Source: Saturnia japonica (lineage: Eukaryota; Arthropoda; Insecta; Lepidoptera; Saturniidae). From it: a DNA stretch of 64,000 nt. The stretch spans positions 94,115 through 158,114 of the forward strand of contig CM065316.1 of assembly GCA_033032175.1 (NCBI GenBank), given 5' to 3'. The notes beneath the pieces are model-generated. The model ran no database searches, was not told where the DNA came from, and saw nothing but the letters and a program-made list of their open reading frames with translations. The translations under genes and the position numbers were made by a program. Positions 19,147-29,988 of this stretch are shown one piece after another. The stretch's first letter is position 1, and each line of letters starts with the position of its first letter.

Positions 19147-19910
19147 TACGCTGCAGCGCTGCATATTAGTATTAGTAACTAAGTGGGACAAACTTTTTAG
19201 ATTATAAGTAGTATTATAAATTAATTAGAGTTATCAGCTCAACTTAATAGCACAAACTCCGACATTTTGAGAACCAAAGATTAGATATAATACCTAGTAT
19301 AACTACCATATTAGTAAAATAGCAAATTTTACAATTTTACATATTGACATTTTAAAATCTTGACATTTTTCGAGGGAGTTAGGTCTTTTATTAATTCTGT
19401 TCTTTTATTTCTAAATCAAAATTACATTCTCATTTCCTTTCTATACTAACACTAACATAGGCTAAGAGACTATATCTACTAACAATACTAACACGTAGTT
19501 TTATAGTAGGAAAATTTTTTATTCAATTAATTTTACAAACATTATATTTTATTGACATCTTTTAAATTTTGTAATGTTATTATTTTGTTTTTTTTTTTAT
19601 CATTATTAATTTATACTTCTTGACATCATTAAATGTAGTAGTTTTTAAGATACAAATTGTGATAGTAATTTATATTTTTGAACATCAAATGTAATTAATT
19701 TTAAGAATAATGTATGGTAGTTGTAAGAATTTTATGAATAACATAAATAAAAATGGGATGCATAGTTATAGGGTTTTAAACGAAATAAAGTCGGAGGATT
19801 AAATTGTGTGGGGAACTGAAAAAATTATTTTGACCTAATGTATAGTACCAAATTTCTCTGATTATGTTAGAGGTAAATTTAGGGGGTGGGGGTTCAGTAC
19901 CCCACCATTT
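19147..19910. other. AT-rich non-coding stretch
   Basis: I see no reading frame or recognisable repeat family. The right end has a G-rich/C-rich inverted pair (GGTGGGGG...CCCCACC at 19885-19907) immediately before a poly(A) tract, so at least the last part may be the 3' end of an unidentified plus-strand retroelement. Confidence 0.4.
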
Positions 19911-19959
19911 AAAAAAAAAAAAAAAACCTAACCTAACCTAACCTAACCTACCTACCTAA
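19911..19959 (+). repeat. Poly(A) followed by CCTAA repeats
   Basis: Sixteen A (19911-19926) run directly into four perfect CCTAA units and three degenerate ones. For a plus-strand element this is poly(A) joined to (CCTAA)n, the opposite orientation to the SART-like array and the one known for TRAS elements. The upstream sequence is not recognisably TRAS. Confidence 0.7.
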
Positions 19960-19963
19960 ACCA

Positions 19964-20095
19964 CAGTGAAATAAATAACAGTGTTGTGAGTTTGTGATAT
20001 TTGAAACTGTGTGGTGTCTGAATAAAACATCTTCACGGCAATCAGTCAATCATCGCCATTTTTATTACCCACGGGTGTAAGTATCAGATGCACGG
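19964..20095 (+). repeat. LTR fragment related to the solo LTR at 29989-30425
   Basis: The segment from CACAGTGAAATAAATAACAG to ACCCACGGGTGTAA is the reverse complement of 29993-30105 with moderate divergence. It has poly-A-like signals (AATAAA at 20022). It is the 3' part of an LTR; the TG start and the rest are absent. Confidence 0.55.
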
Positions 20096-20439
20096 CGGGT
20101 GCAATAGATTTTATTTTCTTTGTCCGTAAATTCAATAAACAGTGTTTTTTTTTTTTTTTTTTTTTCAAAATCACAATATTTCCATGCATGTTTGACAAAA
20201 GTTCATTATTTGGTACTATTTGTGTTCAATCAATATTCATTTACCCATTTGAACGGCTGATTTATTTCAAAGATGAGAAAAAAAAAAAAAAAAAAAAGTA
20301 CACATAATAGGGTCGCGCGCACAAATCTATTGAACTTAAGAAATGATTAGAATATGCACCTCGAGGGTTTCGAACAAAGTACAATTACTTACCGTATATT
20401 ATTGTTCTGTCTTTTACATAAATCAATGGGTCCTATGTC

Positions 20440-20668
20440 AGGTCGTAAGCGCGACTGCTATGAGCGAGGTCGAGCAAAGTGTTATTGGGTTTTTCCTATG
20501 AAATTCTTAGCAGCAGCTCGTAGTTTGGTTTTCGTGACTTATTAATGGCAAAACGGCTCGCCCCCTATAACATGGGATCTAAAACCATACTCGGCGAACT
20601 ATGGGTGTACATTAGTACACCTCTGCCTAACTCTTCGGGGAATACAGGCGTGATGGTATGTTATGTTA
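20440..20668 (+). repeat. tRNA-derived SINE copy 1
   Basis: It matches the complete copy at 32401-32704 (reverse strand) over the body, including the CTCGGCGAACTATGGGTGTA and CTCTTCGGGGAATA segments. The 5' tRNA-like head is damaged: the B-box region is missing. Confidence 0.7.
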
Positions 20669-20689
20669 TCTTCATAAACATAAAGATCG

Positions 20690-20768
20690 GTCGCTCTGGA
20701 GATCTATGGGGGAGGCCTATGTTCAGCAGTGGACGTCCTGCGGCTGAAATGATAATGATGATGATTAT
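20690..20768 (+). repeat. Retroelement 3' tail of a type common in Lepidoptera
   Basis: The phrase GGAGGCCTATGTTCAGCAGT followed by GGACGTCCTGCGGCTGAAAT and a GAT-rich tail is a very common dispersed tail in lepidopteran genomes. I recognise it by pattern only, and the family is not assigned. Confidence 0.5.
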
Positions 20769-21241
20769 TTTCCATTGCAGTAGGATGGTGTATGTAGTAC
20801 AAATTTAAACGAACAACAGCCAAATGGCCTGACTGAGACCTGAGACTAAACTTATTGTTATTGGTATTATTTTTTTGGTTGCGTTGGTTTTATATTTATA
20901 TTATTTCGGTTTTTGAAATGTTGTGTGACGAATAAATATACTTTTTCTATATTTCTTATATGGAGAGCAGTGTTCTAAATTGAAATAAGTCAATTAAAAT
21001 AAATGTATTAAAGATTAAATTAATTAATGAGCCAGTTTTTTAACAGGTTCAGTATAACGAGCACTGTGTATGTTCAAATATTGAAAAGCGGCGACTGGTG
21101 AGGTGCGCAGGCGACGCGACGCGCGGCATTCGCGAGCGCACGCGACCTAAGGACAACAGTACAGAGGACAATTTAGCTAGTACTGATTACTCGTACAGTA
21201 TCCTATCCACCGATTAACGCGCTCTGATTAGATATTGGAGA

Positions 21242-21249
21242 AATAAAAT
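21242..21249 (+). promoter_or_regulatory. Possible TATA-like element of ALP-1
   Basis: AATAAAAT lies about 50 bp upstream of the ATG at 21298. The surrounding sequence is shared with ALP-2 (ATAAAAGG, minus strand, 40176-40183), including GTAGCTCCACGATT and ACACGAGTCTGTACA. This conservation marks a shared proximal promoter and 5' UTR. Exact start sites are not known. Confidence 0.35.
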
Positions 21250-21297
21250 GTAGCTCCACGATTCCAGCGCACTATTATACACGAGTCTGTACACAAC

Positions 21298-23862
21298 ATG
21301 TCACCTTTAGTGTTGGTGTTGGTGCTGGTCGCGAGCGCTCTGTCTCGCGCTGATCGGTACCACCCAGCCGGTCCTTCCGGGGCTTCGAGAAACGTTCCGC
21401 TGAGGAACGCGGCCGAGGCCACGGCTGAATACTGGGTGAATGACGCACAAGCGCATATCGAACGCTTGGTCAAGGAGCGTTATGCCACCCAATCCGCCGG
21501 ACACGCACGCAATGTGGTAATGTTCCTTGGAGACGGCATGTCAGTGCCCACGCTGACAGCCGCGCGCACACTTCTGGGCCAGCGCCGGGGTCAGACCGGA
21601 GAGGAAGCGGCGCTCACCTTTGAAGATTTCCCCTCCGTTGGTCTCTCAAAGGTTGGTTAGGCCTACTGCTGTGTGCTATCATTATTGAGTTTAACTTGCT
21701 GAATGTAAATACCCAATTCCTTCGTCGCAGACGTATTGTGTAAACCAACAAATCCCGGACTCAGCGTGCACAGCCACTGCGTACCTCTGCGGCGTGAAAA
21801 ATAACTATGGCACGTTGGGTGTGACGGCGGCCGTCCCGCGGCGTGACTGTGCTGCCTCTCTGGACGCCTCGACCCACGTGCAGTCTATCGCGGAGTGGGC
21901 GCTCGCTGACGGCCGGGATGCAGGTCAGCACCAAGGTTCCCTCCCACCCTCTGCAGCCGCCGCTCGCAAACGAACTCTGAACTGAGCTACTACTCCGCAT
22001 TGTGCAGGTATTGTGACCACCACGCGGGTGACGCACGCATCGCCGGCCGGTGCCTTCGCGAAATCTGCCGAGAGGAATTGGGAGAACGACGCATCCGTGT
22101 TGGAAAACGGACAGGACCCTGCGCTGTGCCCGGACATCACGCACCAGCTGGTGCACTCGCATCCAGGCAAGGACTTTAAGGTGAGTGAGATGATGAAAAT
22201 TAAAATATTTCGAGAATACTTCCGTTGTGTTTTCGAACATGACTATGTGGAGAGTGGTAATCGTTTGGAATTGGTATTTATTTATTATTCTCGGTATTGT
22301 AAACTTGTAACGGAACGTTTCCGCGCTGCGCCTCGGTCTGCAATCGTCATGTAATTATAACATTATAAAATTATAAACAGCAAATATTTATTATAATGCT
22401 CTACTTTATCTCTCTGGTTATAACCAGACTGACCGTACTGCTTTGAGAAACACACACACAAACCTCTCGAATGACAACAATATTGTTATATGAAATAGAT
22501 AACCGTACTTTCTTGTTTGTTTAGGATTTAGTACATATTTCTTGAAAACTCCAAGCTCTTTGAACTTCATTTATACAGAAGCTCTTTCCAATGGTTTAGG
22601 TAATTCTCGGAGGAGGAAGACGTGAATTTTTACCGAACAGCACTCGTGACGAGGAAGGTACTCGTGGAAGAAGAACAGATAACCGCAATCTCATCGAAGA
22701 ATGGCAAGCAGACAAGGCGGCGCGTAACGTCACTTATAAATATATATGGAATAAAGAAGAGCTGGCGGATCTGGCTGCATCTCCACCGGAGTATCTGCTC
22801 GGACTATTCGAAGGTACGCACCTGCAGTATCACATGGAGGCGAACCTGACGACGGAACCGACCCTCGCGGAGCTGACGGAGGTCGCTATCAGGTCGCTGA
22901 GCCGAAACGAGAAGGGATTCTTTCTGTTCGTGGAGAGCGGACGCATCGACCACGCGCATCACGACAACTACCCGGAGCTGGCGCTAGACGAGACGATTGA
23001 GATGGATCTGGCCGTGCAGCGCGCAGCCACTCTGCTCTCCGACGAGGACTCCTTGATCGTTGTGACGGCTGACCACGCGCACGTCATGGCCTTCAATGGG
23101 TACTCGCCTCGCGGCAATGATGTACTGGGAGCTTCCCGCGACTTGGACTGGGATGGCATGCCCTACATGACCCTATCCTACACTAATGGCCCAGGTTTTC
23201 GTCAGCACCAGAACGATCTTCGCCCTGATGTCACCGCCGAATCAGATTTTCGTAAGTATCTATTGACTTTTTCAATTATAACTGTGTAAAAGAGAGGTTG
23301 GGCACAGATAAATTTCTTTGAAGATTTGTCTACACTTGGGGCAGCTCGTCAGGTGAAGTACCTCCACCTTACAGAAGATCGCAGCCAAATAACCATGAGT
23401 TATGAGTAAGGCCGGCAACGCGCTAGTGATACCTATCATATTAAAAGTTTCCACAGGTTACGGGAGCTGCCAACATTCAAGCGGGCCGTAAAAAAAAAAA
23501 AAAACATTTGAAATTCTATTAGTTGCAAGACTAAAATTTAATATAGGCTGATCCGTTGAGGCCACTTAATGTAAGGAATGTTGATCGCAGGCACTCTCCG
23601 CTGGAGGGCACACGTGGACGCTCCCTTGGAGTCAGAGACGCACGGCGGGGACGACGTGGCAGTGTTCGCGCGCGGGCCGCACCACGACCTGTTCACGGGC
23701 CTCTACGAGCAGAGTCACATCCCACACCGCATGGCGTACGCGGCCTGCATCGGCCCCGGCCTGCACGCCTGCAACGCGGCCGCCATCCAGCGAGCCGGTG
23801 CATCCGTCTCGCTCGCACTCGTGCTAACTACGCTCGTGTGGCGGCTTGTGTTGTACCCTTGA
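21298..23862 (+). CDS. Alp-m: Alkaline phosphatase ALP-1, membrane-type, five exons, 547 aa
   Basis: The coding exons are 21298-21651, 21731-21923, 22008-22180, 22600-23251 and 23591-23862. They join in frame with phases 0,1,0,1 and GT/AG borders. The enzyme hydrolyses phosphate monoesters at alkaline pH outside the cell. The N-terminus ([16 protein letters not shown]) is a signal peptide. Metal and active-site residues fit the family: Asp79 in GDGMS, nucleophile Ser129 in DSACTAT, His192 in THASPAG, Glu352, Asp357 and His361 in [10 protein letters not shown], Asp398-His399 in ADHAHV, and His475 in HGGDDV. The C-terminus ([15 protein letters not shown]) is a hydrophobic tail after a small-residue stretch, as for GPI attachment. 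In other Lepidoptera, membrane ALPs sit on the midgut brush border and can bind Bt Cry proteins. No break was found and the length is normal. Confidence 0.95.
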
Positions 23863-24398
23863 TCTCAAAATAATTTGTCATTTATAATAATATGTATTAG
23901 TGATCTGTTTACTAAAATAATGTCATGAAAAAACATGTTTTTTATCTATATATATTCAATCATATAAAATATAACGAGTAATATAGCAAATTAAAAAAAA
24001 AACGTTTTCTTATCTGTGGTAGAGTGTGACCCTTGGAACTATTGTTTTTTATTGATCAAATTAGAACCAAAATAAAAAACCTAATCAATTTAGGTCCTAA
24101 GAAGGCACAAATGAATGATAAAACACTACCACTGGTTCGGAAACTATCCAAGTCATCGAGAAGAACCGGTAAGAAACTCGATCAGGTTTATATTTTTTAT
24201 GACAGCTATACAAAAGTGTTAAAAAAAAAAAACTTCTTGGATGCACAGAGAGGGAGTCACTTCCAGACATCACTATCATTCATATAATGATCCACCCTAT
24301 TAATAACCTTTTGCAAGTAAAACCCGCTTTACATGGTCCTTGAACTTGTTGTCCGGTAAATCATTAACATGCTTCGGGATCTTATTATAAAACCTGAC
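23863..24398. repeat. 3' flank of ALP-1 and LINE relic (left part)
   Basis: From about 24060 to 24398 the sequence is the 3' end of a minus-strand CR1/jockey-type LINE. CTTGAACTTGTTGTCCGG and ATCTTATTATAAAACCTGAC match the second copy at about 51705-51800. A typical dispersed tail (CCACTGGTTCGGAAAC) precedes it. The relic is interrupted at 24399 by the BEL/Pao element and resumes at 29816. Confidence 0.6.
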
Positions 24399-24613
24399 TG
24401 TTAAGTACAGCACTTTGCAATACTTATATGTTGAACTATTTTGAACTAGTTTGAACTTTGTTAAAAAATAAATAATAACAATTTGCACTACGATAACGTT
24501 TTATTTCTCTCATAATAAAAAAACCTATATAAATGAATTTAACATAACGTTATGTAGTTTAGAAATTAATAAGCGCCGTCTAGTTGTGACAAAATAAACT
24601 TACATATTAAACA
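24399..24613 (-). repeat. 3' LTR of the BEL/Pao element
   Basis: It begins TGTTAAGTACAG and ends ATTAAACA on the + strand, with TG...CA borders. It has one A/C difference and one A-run length difference from the 5' LTR. Confidence 0.93.
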
Positions 24614-24728
24614 TTCCGCCCCCTATGGGCATTTAGTGCCGAAATGACCTTAACAAACTTTGATCTTACAAGTAAATTTTACATTATTTATTTCTATGAA
24701 CTTGAGACAATGAAATTACAATACAATG

Positions 24729-25381
24729 TTATACATTAACTGGTAAGATACATAGTTTTGACGTAGGTCTTTTGATCAATGATCTCTTAACACTAATTGT
24801 AACCACACGAGTGATCTTATCAGTACCTGGATGTTTTTCCATTATTCTACCCATTAACCATCGACTTGGTGGTAAGTCGTCCTCTTTTATGAGCACTATA
24901 TCACCTATATTTGGCTCTGGTACTCGAGAACTCCATTTGTATCTATTCATTAAATTTGAAAGATACTCTTGGGACCAGCGACGCCAAAAGCTTTGTAATA
25001 ATCGTTGAATGAATTGCCACCTTGATAATGAGCTCACATTTGACTCTAAATAATTATTAACCTCTGGTACAGCTATCAGCGGTCCTCCTATCAAAAAGTG
25101 TCCTGGAGTTAATGGTAATGGATCGTCAGGATCGGAACTAACTATCGTTATGGGACGGGAATTTAAGCAAGCTTCCACTTGACTAAGAAGGGTACTCATT
25201 TCTTCAAACGTTAGTGTTGATTCACCTATGACTCTTTTCAAGTGGAACTTGGTCGACTTTATGCCCGCTTCCCATAATCCACCAAAGTTGGGCGCATGGG
25301 GCGGAATAAAATGCCATTCAGTACCATGTATTTCGAGATGTGCTGCGACAGCTTTCTGGTGGTAATATGATTGGATGTTTA
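24729..25381 (-). pseudogene. BEL/Pao integrase C-terminal part in a shifted frame
   Basis: The frame continues from HLEIHGTEWHFIPPHAPNFG through the third catalytic residue region (FGGLWEAGIKSTKFH), NSRPIT, LTPGHFLIG and the C-terminal DUF5641-type domain (RWQFIQRLLQSFWRRWSQEYL, GDIVLIKEDDLPPSRW). It lacks a start of its own. It was once fused to the upstream frame, and a deletion removed the zinc-binding domain and the first two catalytic Asp and shifted the frame. Confidence 0.85.
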
Positions 25382-28300
25382 GTATTTTCACCTAATTGAG
25401 ACTTCTGAAGTCTACCGCTCACTCTCATAACACCGTCTTCATCTAGATAAGGACACAATGACTTTAATTTACTCATTTTGGGTAAACAACTACCTTTGAC
25501 CTGCAACTGTAAGTATTCTTCATAAAATTCTTCTCTTTGTACTTTTTTAATGCAACATAATAGTGCTTGATCTATTTCTTTTTTCGATAAATAAGTTGTC
25601 CGCTTTTTGTTTCTTTTAAAAAATCTTAGACAATAAGCTACAACTCTCACCAGTCTTTGTAAAGAAGAAAACCTAAGAATAATTGTGTCCTCAGACATTG
25701 TACTAACATGTGACCTGACTACTTCTTCCAAATTAACTTTTAAATCTTTAGGCCTTTTGTATAGGATCGTTTGTTCTCTAAGAAACTGTGGACCAGAAAA
25801 CCAGATAGTATTCTCTACAAGTGACCTTGGGTCAACACCTCGTGAGGCACAGTCAGCTGGATTCTCCTTGGACGATACGTGGTACCATTGTGAGGAATCC
25901 AGTCCGGTCAAAATTTCTGAAACCCTATTAGCTATAAAAGTCTTCCACCTACTAGGATGACTGTTAAGCCAAGCGAGGACAACCGTTGAATCTGTCCATG
26001 CCTTGATATTGTTTTTATCAATCGCTAATACACTAGCCATCTCGTTTAGAAGTCGTGATAGAAGTACTGCACCACACAATTCAAGACGAGGAATACTTAT
26101 CTGCTTGATTGGAGCAACCCTCGTTCTTGCGGTCAGCAATGAAACTTGTCTGTTACCGATATTGTCCTTTATGTCCAGTAGTTTGTCCTTATTTTGTATA
26201 TCCATTTCCTGGTTGTCATTTTTATTTTCCTTTTGATTTATTTCTGATAAAAGCTCATCACTATTAGTATTCCATTTTTGTAACTTAAACCCTCCCCTTT
26301 CTAATAATTCTGTAATTTGTGTATATATTTCTATTCCCTCCTTTACATCAGAACATCCTGTCATTAAATCATCCATGTAGAATGATTGTACTACCCGTGA
26401 TGCAGCTAAAGGAAAATCTTTACCTTCATCAAAGCTGATCTGATTTAATGCCCTTACTGCCAAGTAGGGAGCAGACGCTGTTCCAAATGTTACAGTCATT
26501 AGCTCGAAATCTTCAATTTCGCTTTCAGGGTTGTCACGCCACACTATACGCTGATACTTAGTGTCTTCTTCAGCCACCCTGACCTGCCGATACATTTTGA
26601 TGATATCAGCTACCAACACTATCGGGGAAACTCTCCATCGTAATACTAAATATCTTAGATCTGCTTGTAATTTAGGACCTATGATCAGCGTATCATTTAA
26701 TGAAACACCAAAACTATTTTTACTTGATGCATTAAACACCACTCGTACATTCGTAGTTGATTTATCGTTCCTCACGACGGCATGATGTGGCAGATAGACG
26801 GCTTCATCTATTTTTCTATCATGTTCCGTTACAGGTCTCATATGTCCTAGTTGTATATACTCCTTAATTACTTCTGTGTAACTTTCTTTCAGATCTCTAG
26901 GAAGTCTTTTTTCTAGAGCTTTAAATTTTGCAATGGCAATTAAACGTGAATTACCACCTGTGCAACGCGGTAGATTATCCCGAAATGGCAATTTCACAAC
27001 GTAACGACCTTCAGTTGTTCGTTGAGTTGTTTTAATAAAAATATCCTCACATTTTTTCTCCTCATCCGTCCACATTCGTTCTGGTTCCCTTGGCTGTTCT
27101 TCTATCTCCCAAAATTTTCTTAACATATCATTTTCATTTATTTGTGCATGCATAACTGATATATTAGTACTATTTCCGTAAATATTTGTATCATAACTTT
27201 GTACTGTTCCAGAAAGAATCCACCCTAAGGAGGTATTTTGAGCTACGAGAGTTCCATTAGAACTTTTCTTTATACCATCTTGTAATATTGTACTGTATAT
27301 GTTAGCTCCTAATAACATATCAATTTTACTAGGAGTATTGAACTGGGGATCTGCAAGGCACGTGTTTGGTAAGTCTATCCAATCAATAGACTCTATTCTT
27401 TTTTCAGGAATATAAGATGTTATATTATTCAGAACGTAAGCTTGAACCTCAATGTTAAATTCCTTGTTAGTACGCGAATAAAGCTGAACAGATACTATAT
27501 ACTTTGATGTTAAAGTTTTATTTTCCCCTATGCCAGTTACAGTTCCTCGAACTGGAGTTTTAACAAGCCGTAAGAGTTGTACTGTGGATTCGGTAATAAA
27601 ACTAGCCTGAGAGCCTTGATCCAATAATGCTCTTAATCCATAAGTTTCACCAAATTGTGACTTGGCATTTACTAGTGCTGTAGCTAGTAAAACCTGTCCT
27701 TGCTTGGAAGAACTGCGAGTTGACAGACACGATACTATTGGGGATGTACTAGCTGAAGAGTTCGTACCCTCAATGGTTACTTTATTAGTAGGCCTAGTAA
27801 CATTCATTTCGTTTTCTGGGTGTAAAAGCGAATGGTGTCGTTTTTTACAGATCCTACATGTTGTGGGCTTCTTACATTTATACACGGTATGGTTACTACC
27901 CAAGCAATTAAAACAAAGGGAATTTTTGGCAACAAAATCACGTCTCTGTACACAGTCTTGTTTGGCAAATTGCTTACAAAAACAAAGCTTATGATTCTCG
28001 GTACAGAACTCACAGCGTATGGCCGAGACACCAGTACATAACAAAGTTTTTGAATAAGATCCACCGCTATGCTGTACTGAGGGTTTTTTAGGATCCACGA
28101 ATTCCAATGCACGAAAACGACTTTCTATAAAAGATTTTAACTCTAACCAAGTCGGCAATTCATCGGAACCAGAATTACTTAATTCCCACTGTTTACGTGT
28201 CTCCGGATCTAATTTTAATGTTACTATATAAAGGATTATAACATCCCATGAACTTATATCTATATTAATATTTTTTAATGCATTTAAACAATCAGATGTT

Positions 28301-28986
28301 GTGTCTAGCAACTCTTTTAATATAGATGCGGATTCAATGTTCATTCGTCTCTGACCAAATAAACGCTTTAAAATACAATTAGCTAAGTATTTTTTATTAT
28401 TGTAACGTTTTTCGAGAAGACTCCAACATTGACTATAATTTGCATCTGTTATAGGCGTATATCTTATTAACTGTTCTGCTTCACCAGTTAAATGACTTTT
28501 TAAATAGTGTAATTTTTGCGCACCATCCAAAGAATCATTTTTGTGTACAAGTGAAGTGAATAAATCACGGAAGGTGATCCATTCGGCATAATTACCCGAA
28601 AAGGTAGGGATCGAGATTTTTGGTAATCTAACCAATGAGTTGTTGGCCTTAACATCACATGTATTTTGGTGCTCTGATTTATTTTCTAACATTAAGACTT
28701 GGTTCAATGAAACCTTTAATGTACATTTATAAGAAAGATAAGTTTCTTCACAATTATCGTATATCTTTTTTGAAACATACTTTGAATTATTTAACTCTTC
28801 TATAATAGTTGTTTCATACAATTTTATATGATTTGACTTAAACAACTGCCAATCTGCTTCTAAATGTTCTAACCTTATTTCAAAATATTCTTTACTAAGT
28901 CTCTCTTTTGGACTTTTTTTAAAATTACTTAAACCTTTTATTATAGAATTATGTAAGTCTAACTGCATATTAATAAGACCTTCCAT
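25318..28986 (-). CDS. BEL/Pao Gag-Pol polyprotein, 1222 aa, truncated at integrase
   Basis: The order is a Gag domain of the DUF1759 type (residues about 115-260, LPKISIPTFSGNYAEWITFR), zinc-knuckle cysteines (CFNCLGSNHTVYKC, CRICKKRHHSLLH, about 340-390), an aspartic-protease-like segment (ALLDQGSQASFI, near 455), reverse transcriptase (MYRQVRVAEEDTKYQRIVW and catalytic YMDD near residue 870), an RNase H-like/Pao A17 region (CGAVLLSRLLNE, KAWTDSTVVLAWL) and the start of the integrase (GVMRVSGRLQKSQL). After HPIILP the frame leaves the family sequence and stops. The protein would normally be cut into capsid, protease, RT/RNase H and integrase. This copy could still make Gag and RT but no working integrase. 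Confidence 0.92.
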   Translation of the reverse strand: MEGLINMQLDLHNSIIKGLSNFKKSPKERLSKEYFEIRLEHLEADWQLFKSNHIKLYETTIIEELNNSKYVSKKIYDNCEETYLSYKCTLKVSLNQVLMLENKSEHQNTCDVKANNSLVRLPKISIPTFSGNYAEWITFRDLFTSLVHKNDSLDGAQKLHYLKSHLTGEAEQLIRYTPITDANYSQCWSLLEKRYNNKKYLANCILKRLFGQRRMNIESASILKELLDTTSDCLNALKNINIDISSWDVIILYIVTLKLDPETRKQWELSNSGSDELPTWLELKSFIESRFRALEFVDPKKPSVQHSGGSYSKTLLCTGVSAIRCEFCTENHKLCFCKQFAKQDCVQRRDFVAKNSLCFNCLGSNHTVYKCKKPTTCRICKKRHHSLLHPENEMNVTRPTNKVTIEGTNSSASTSPIVSCLSTRSSSKQGQVLLATALVNAKSQFGETYGLRALLDQGSQASFITESTVQLLRLVKTPVRGTVTGIGENKTLTSKYIVSVQLYSRTNKEFNIEVQAYVLNNITSYIPEKRIESIDWIDLPNTCLADPQFNTPSKIDMLLGANIYSTILQDGIKKSSNGTLVAQNTSLGWILSGTVQSYDTNIYGNSTNISVMHAQINENDMLRKFWEIEEQPREPERMWTDEEKKCEDIFIKTTQRTTEGRYVVKLPFRDNLPRCTGGNSRLIAIAKFKALEKRLPRDLKESYTEVIKEYIQLGHMRPVTEHDRKIDEAVYLPHHAVVRNDKSTTNVRVVFNASSKNSFGVSLNDTLIIGPKLQADLRYLVLRWRVSPIVLVADIIKMYRQVRVAEEDTKYQRIVWRDNPESEIEDFELMTVTFGTASAPYLAVRALNQISFDEGKDFPLAASRVVQSFYMDDLMTGCSDVKEGIEIYTQITELLERGGFKLQKWNTNSDELLSEINQKENKNDNQEMDIQNKDKLLDIKDNIGNRQVSLLTARTRVAPIKQISIPRLELCGAVLLSRLLNEMASVLAIDKNNIKAWTDSTVVLAWLNSHPSRWKTFIANRVSEILTGLDSSQWYHVSSKENPADCASRGVDPRSLVENTIWFSGPQFLREQTILYKRPKDLKVNLEEVVRSHVSTMSEDTIILRFSSLQRLVRVVAYCLRFFKRNKKRTTYLSKKEIDQALLCCIKKVQREEFYEEYLQLQVKGSCLPKMSKLKSLCPYLDEDGVMRVSGRLQKSQLGENTKHPIILPPESCRSTSRNTWY

Positions 28987-29601
28987 TTTAATTAAACTAA
29001 ATTTACTATAAAATTAAAACCAAACTTATAAAATTAAATACCTCCAAGTGTATTTTAATGTTTTTTACAACTCACGCGCACGACGCTGATGATTACACAA
29101 TTTTTCACAAACTGCCTTGAAGGTTGAACTTGAACTGTTACACCGTACACCGTTATAAAGACACCCCGGCTGCTGCTGCTGATCTGGTGTAGGCCGCTCC
29201 CGCTAGTGATATGAAGGCTGCCCACGTTGTTGAACTGGCACGTATCGATATTCGATGAACTCAGGTGTACTCGCACTTGTAGGTTTGACGTTGTTGTACT
29301 TTTGAACTGGTTTGACGTTGTTGAACTATGTTGAACTCGCGTTTTACTTGGTTGTAATCACTTTTACTAAGTTGAACTCGCGTTTCACTGGGTTGAACTC
29401 ACTGTTGTACTGGATAACTGGGAGATCTTCTTACTTCTTCTGACTTCAATGCTAATTGCAGAAGAGGTCTTTATGTAAGAGGACCCTTTGCTATTAGCGT
29501 CGCGTACCCTTCTGCAGCGATCCACTGCGGGTACGGGGGTCGGGGGGTACGAATCCTGGCCTGGATTCGCTGTATTCAAAAATCCGAGTCGATTGGACCA
29601 A

Positions 29602-29815
29602 TGTTAAGTACAGCACTTTGCAATACTTATATGTTGAACTATTTTGAACTAGTTTGAACTTTGTTAAAAAATAAATAATAACAATTTGCACTACGATACC
29701 GTTTTATTTCTCTCATAATAAAAAACCTATATAAATGAATTTAACATAACGTTATGTAGTTTAGAAATTAATAAGCGCCGTCTAGTTGTGACAAAATAAA
29801 CTTACATATTAAACA
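29602..29815 (-). repeat. 5' LTR of the BEL/Pao element
   Basis: It should hold the element promoter. It is 214 bp with TG...CA borders, and is followed on the right by the target duplication CTGAC (29816-29820). Confidence 0.93.
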
Positions 29816-29988
29816 CTGACACTATTACCTAACAAACTTTTATTGAACCTACTTAGTCTAAAACATAGTACGACTAATTTATCTCTATTAACATTGTGCT
29901 CATTTTTGATAAAATCTAAATTGACTAAGTTTTTGACGAATATACATTAAGTTATTAAGAATGTATTGAGAGGGCCAAGTTAAGATAT
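29816..29988 (-). repeat. CR1/jockey-type LINE relic, segment between two insertions
   Basis: It continues the LINE interrupted at 24398. The end GTATTGAGAGGGCCAAGTTA matches GTATTGGGAGGGCAAAGTTA in the second copy near 51860. It is cut at 29988 by an LTR. Confidence 0.65.

Larger units (their letters stand above)
24399..29815 (-). mobile_element. BEL/Pao LTR retrotransposon, nearly complete, recent insertion
   Basis: The 5417-bp element has 214-215 bp LTRs (24399-24613 and 29602-29815) that differ at about two positions. A perfect 5-bp target duplication CTGAC lies at 24394-24398 and 29816-29820. One base inside the 5' LTR is a primer-binding site (sense TGGTCCAATCGACTCGGATT, 29600 downward) complementary to a tRNA 3' end with CCA. 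A purine tract (AGGGGGCGGAA) precedes the 3' LTR. The Gag-Pol frame is open for 1222 codons but the integrase is largely deleted. It sits inside an older LINE relic. Confidence 0.95.

Noticed and set aside
11768..19959. A true chromosome-end telomere
   Set aside because: The CCTAA tracts are only a few units long and lie between retroelements. They are insertion-site remnants or subtelomeric pieces, not a terminal array.
21761..22240. 159-codon minus-strand ORF across ALP-1 exons 2-3
   Set aside because: Antisense of GC-rich exons, crossing an intron; no homology to a known protein.
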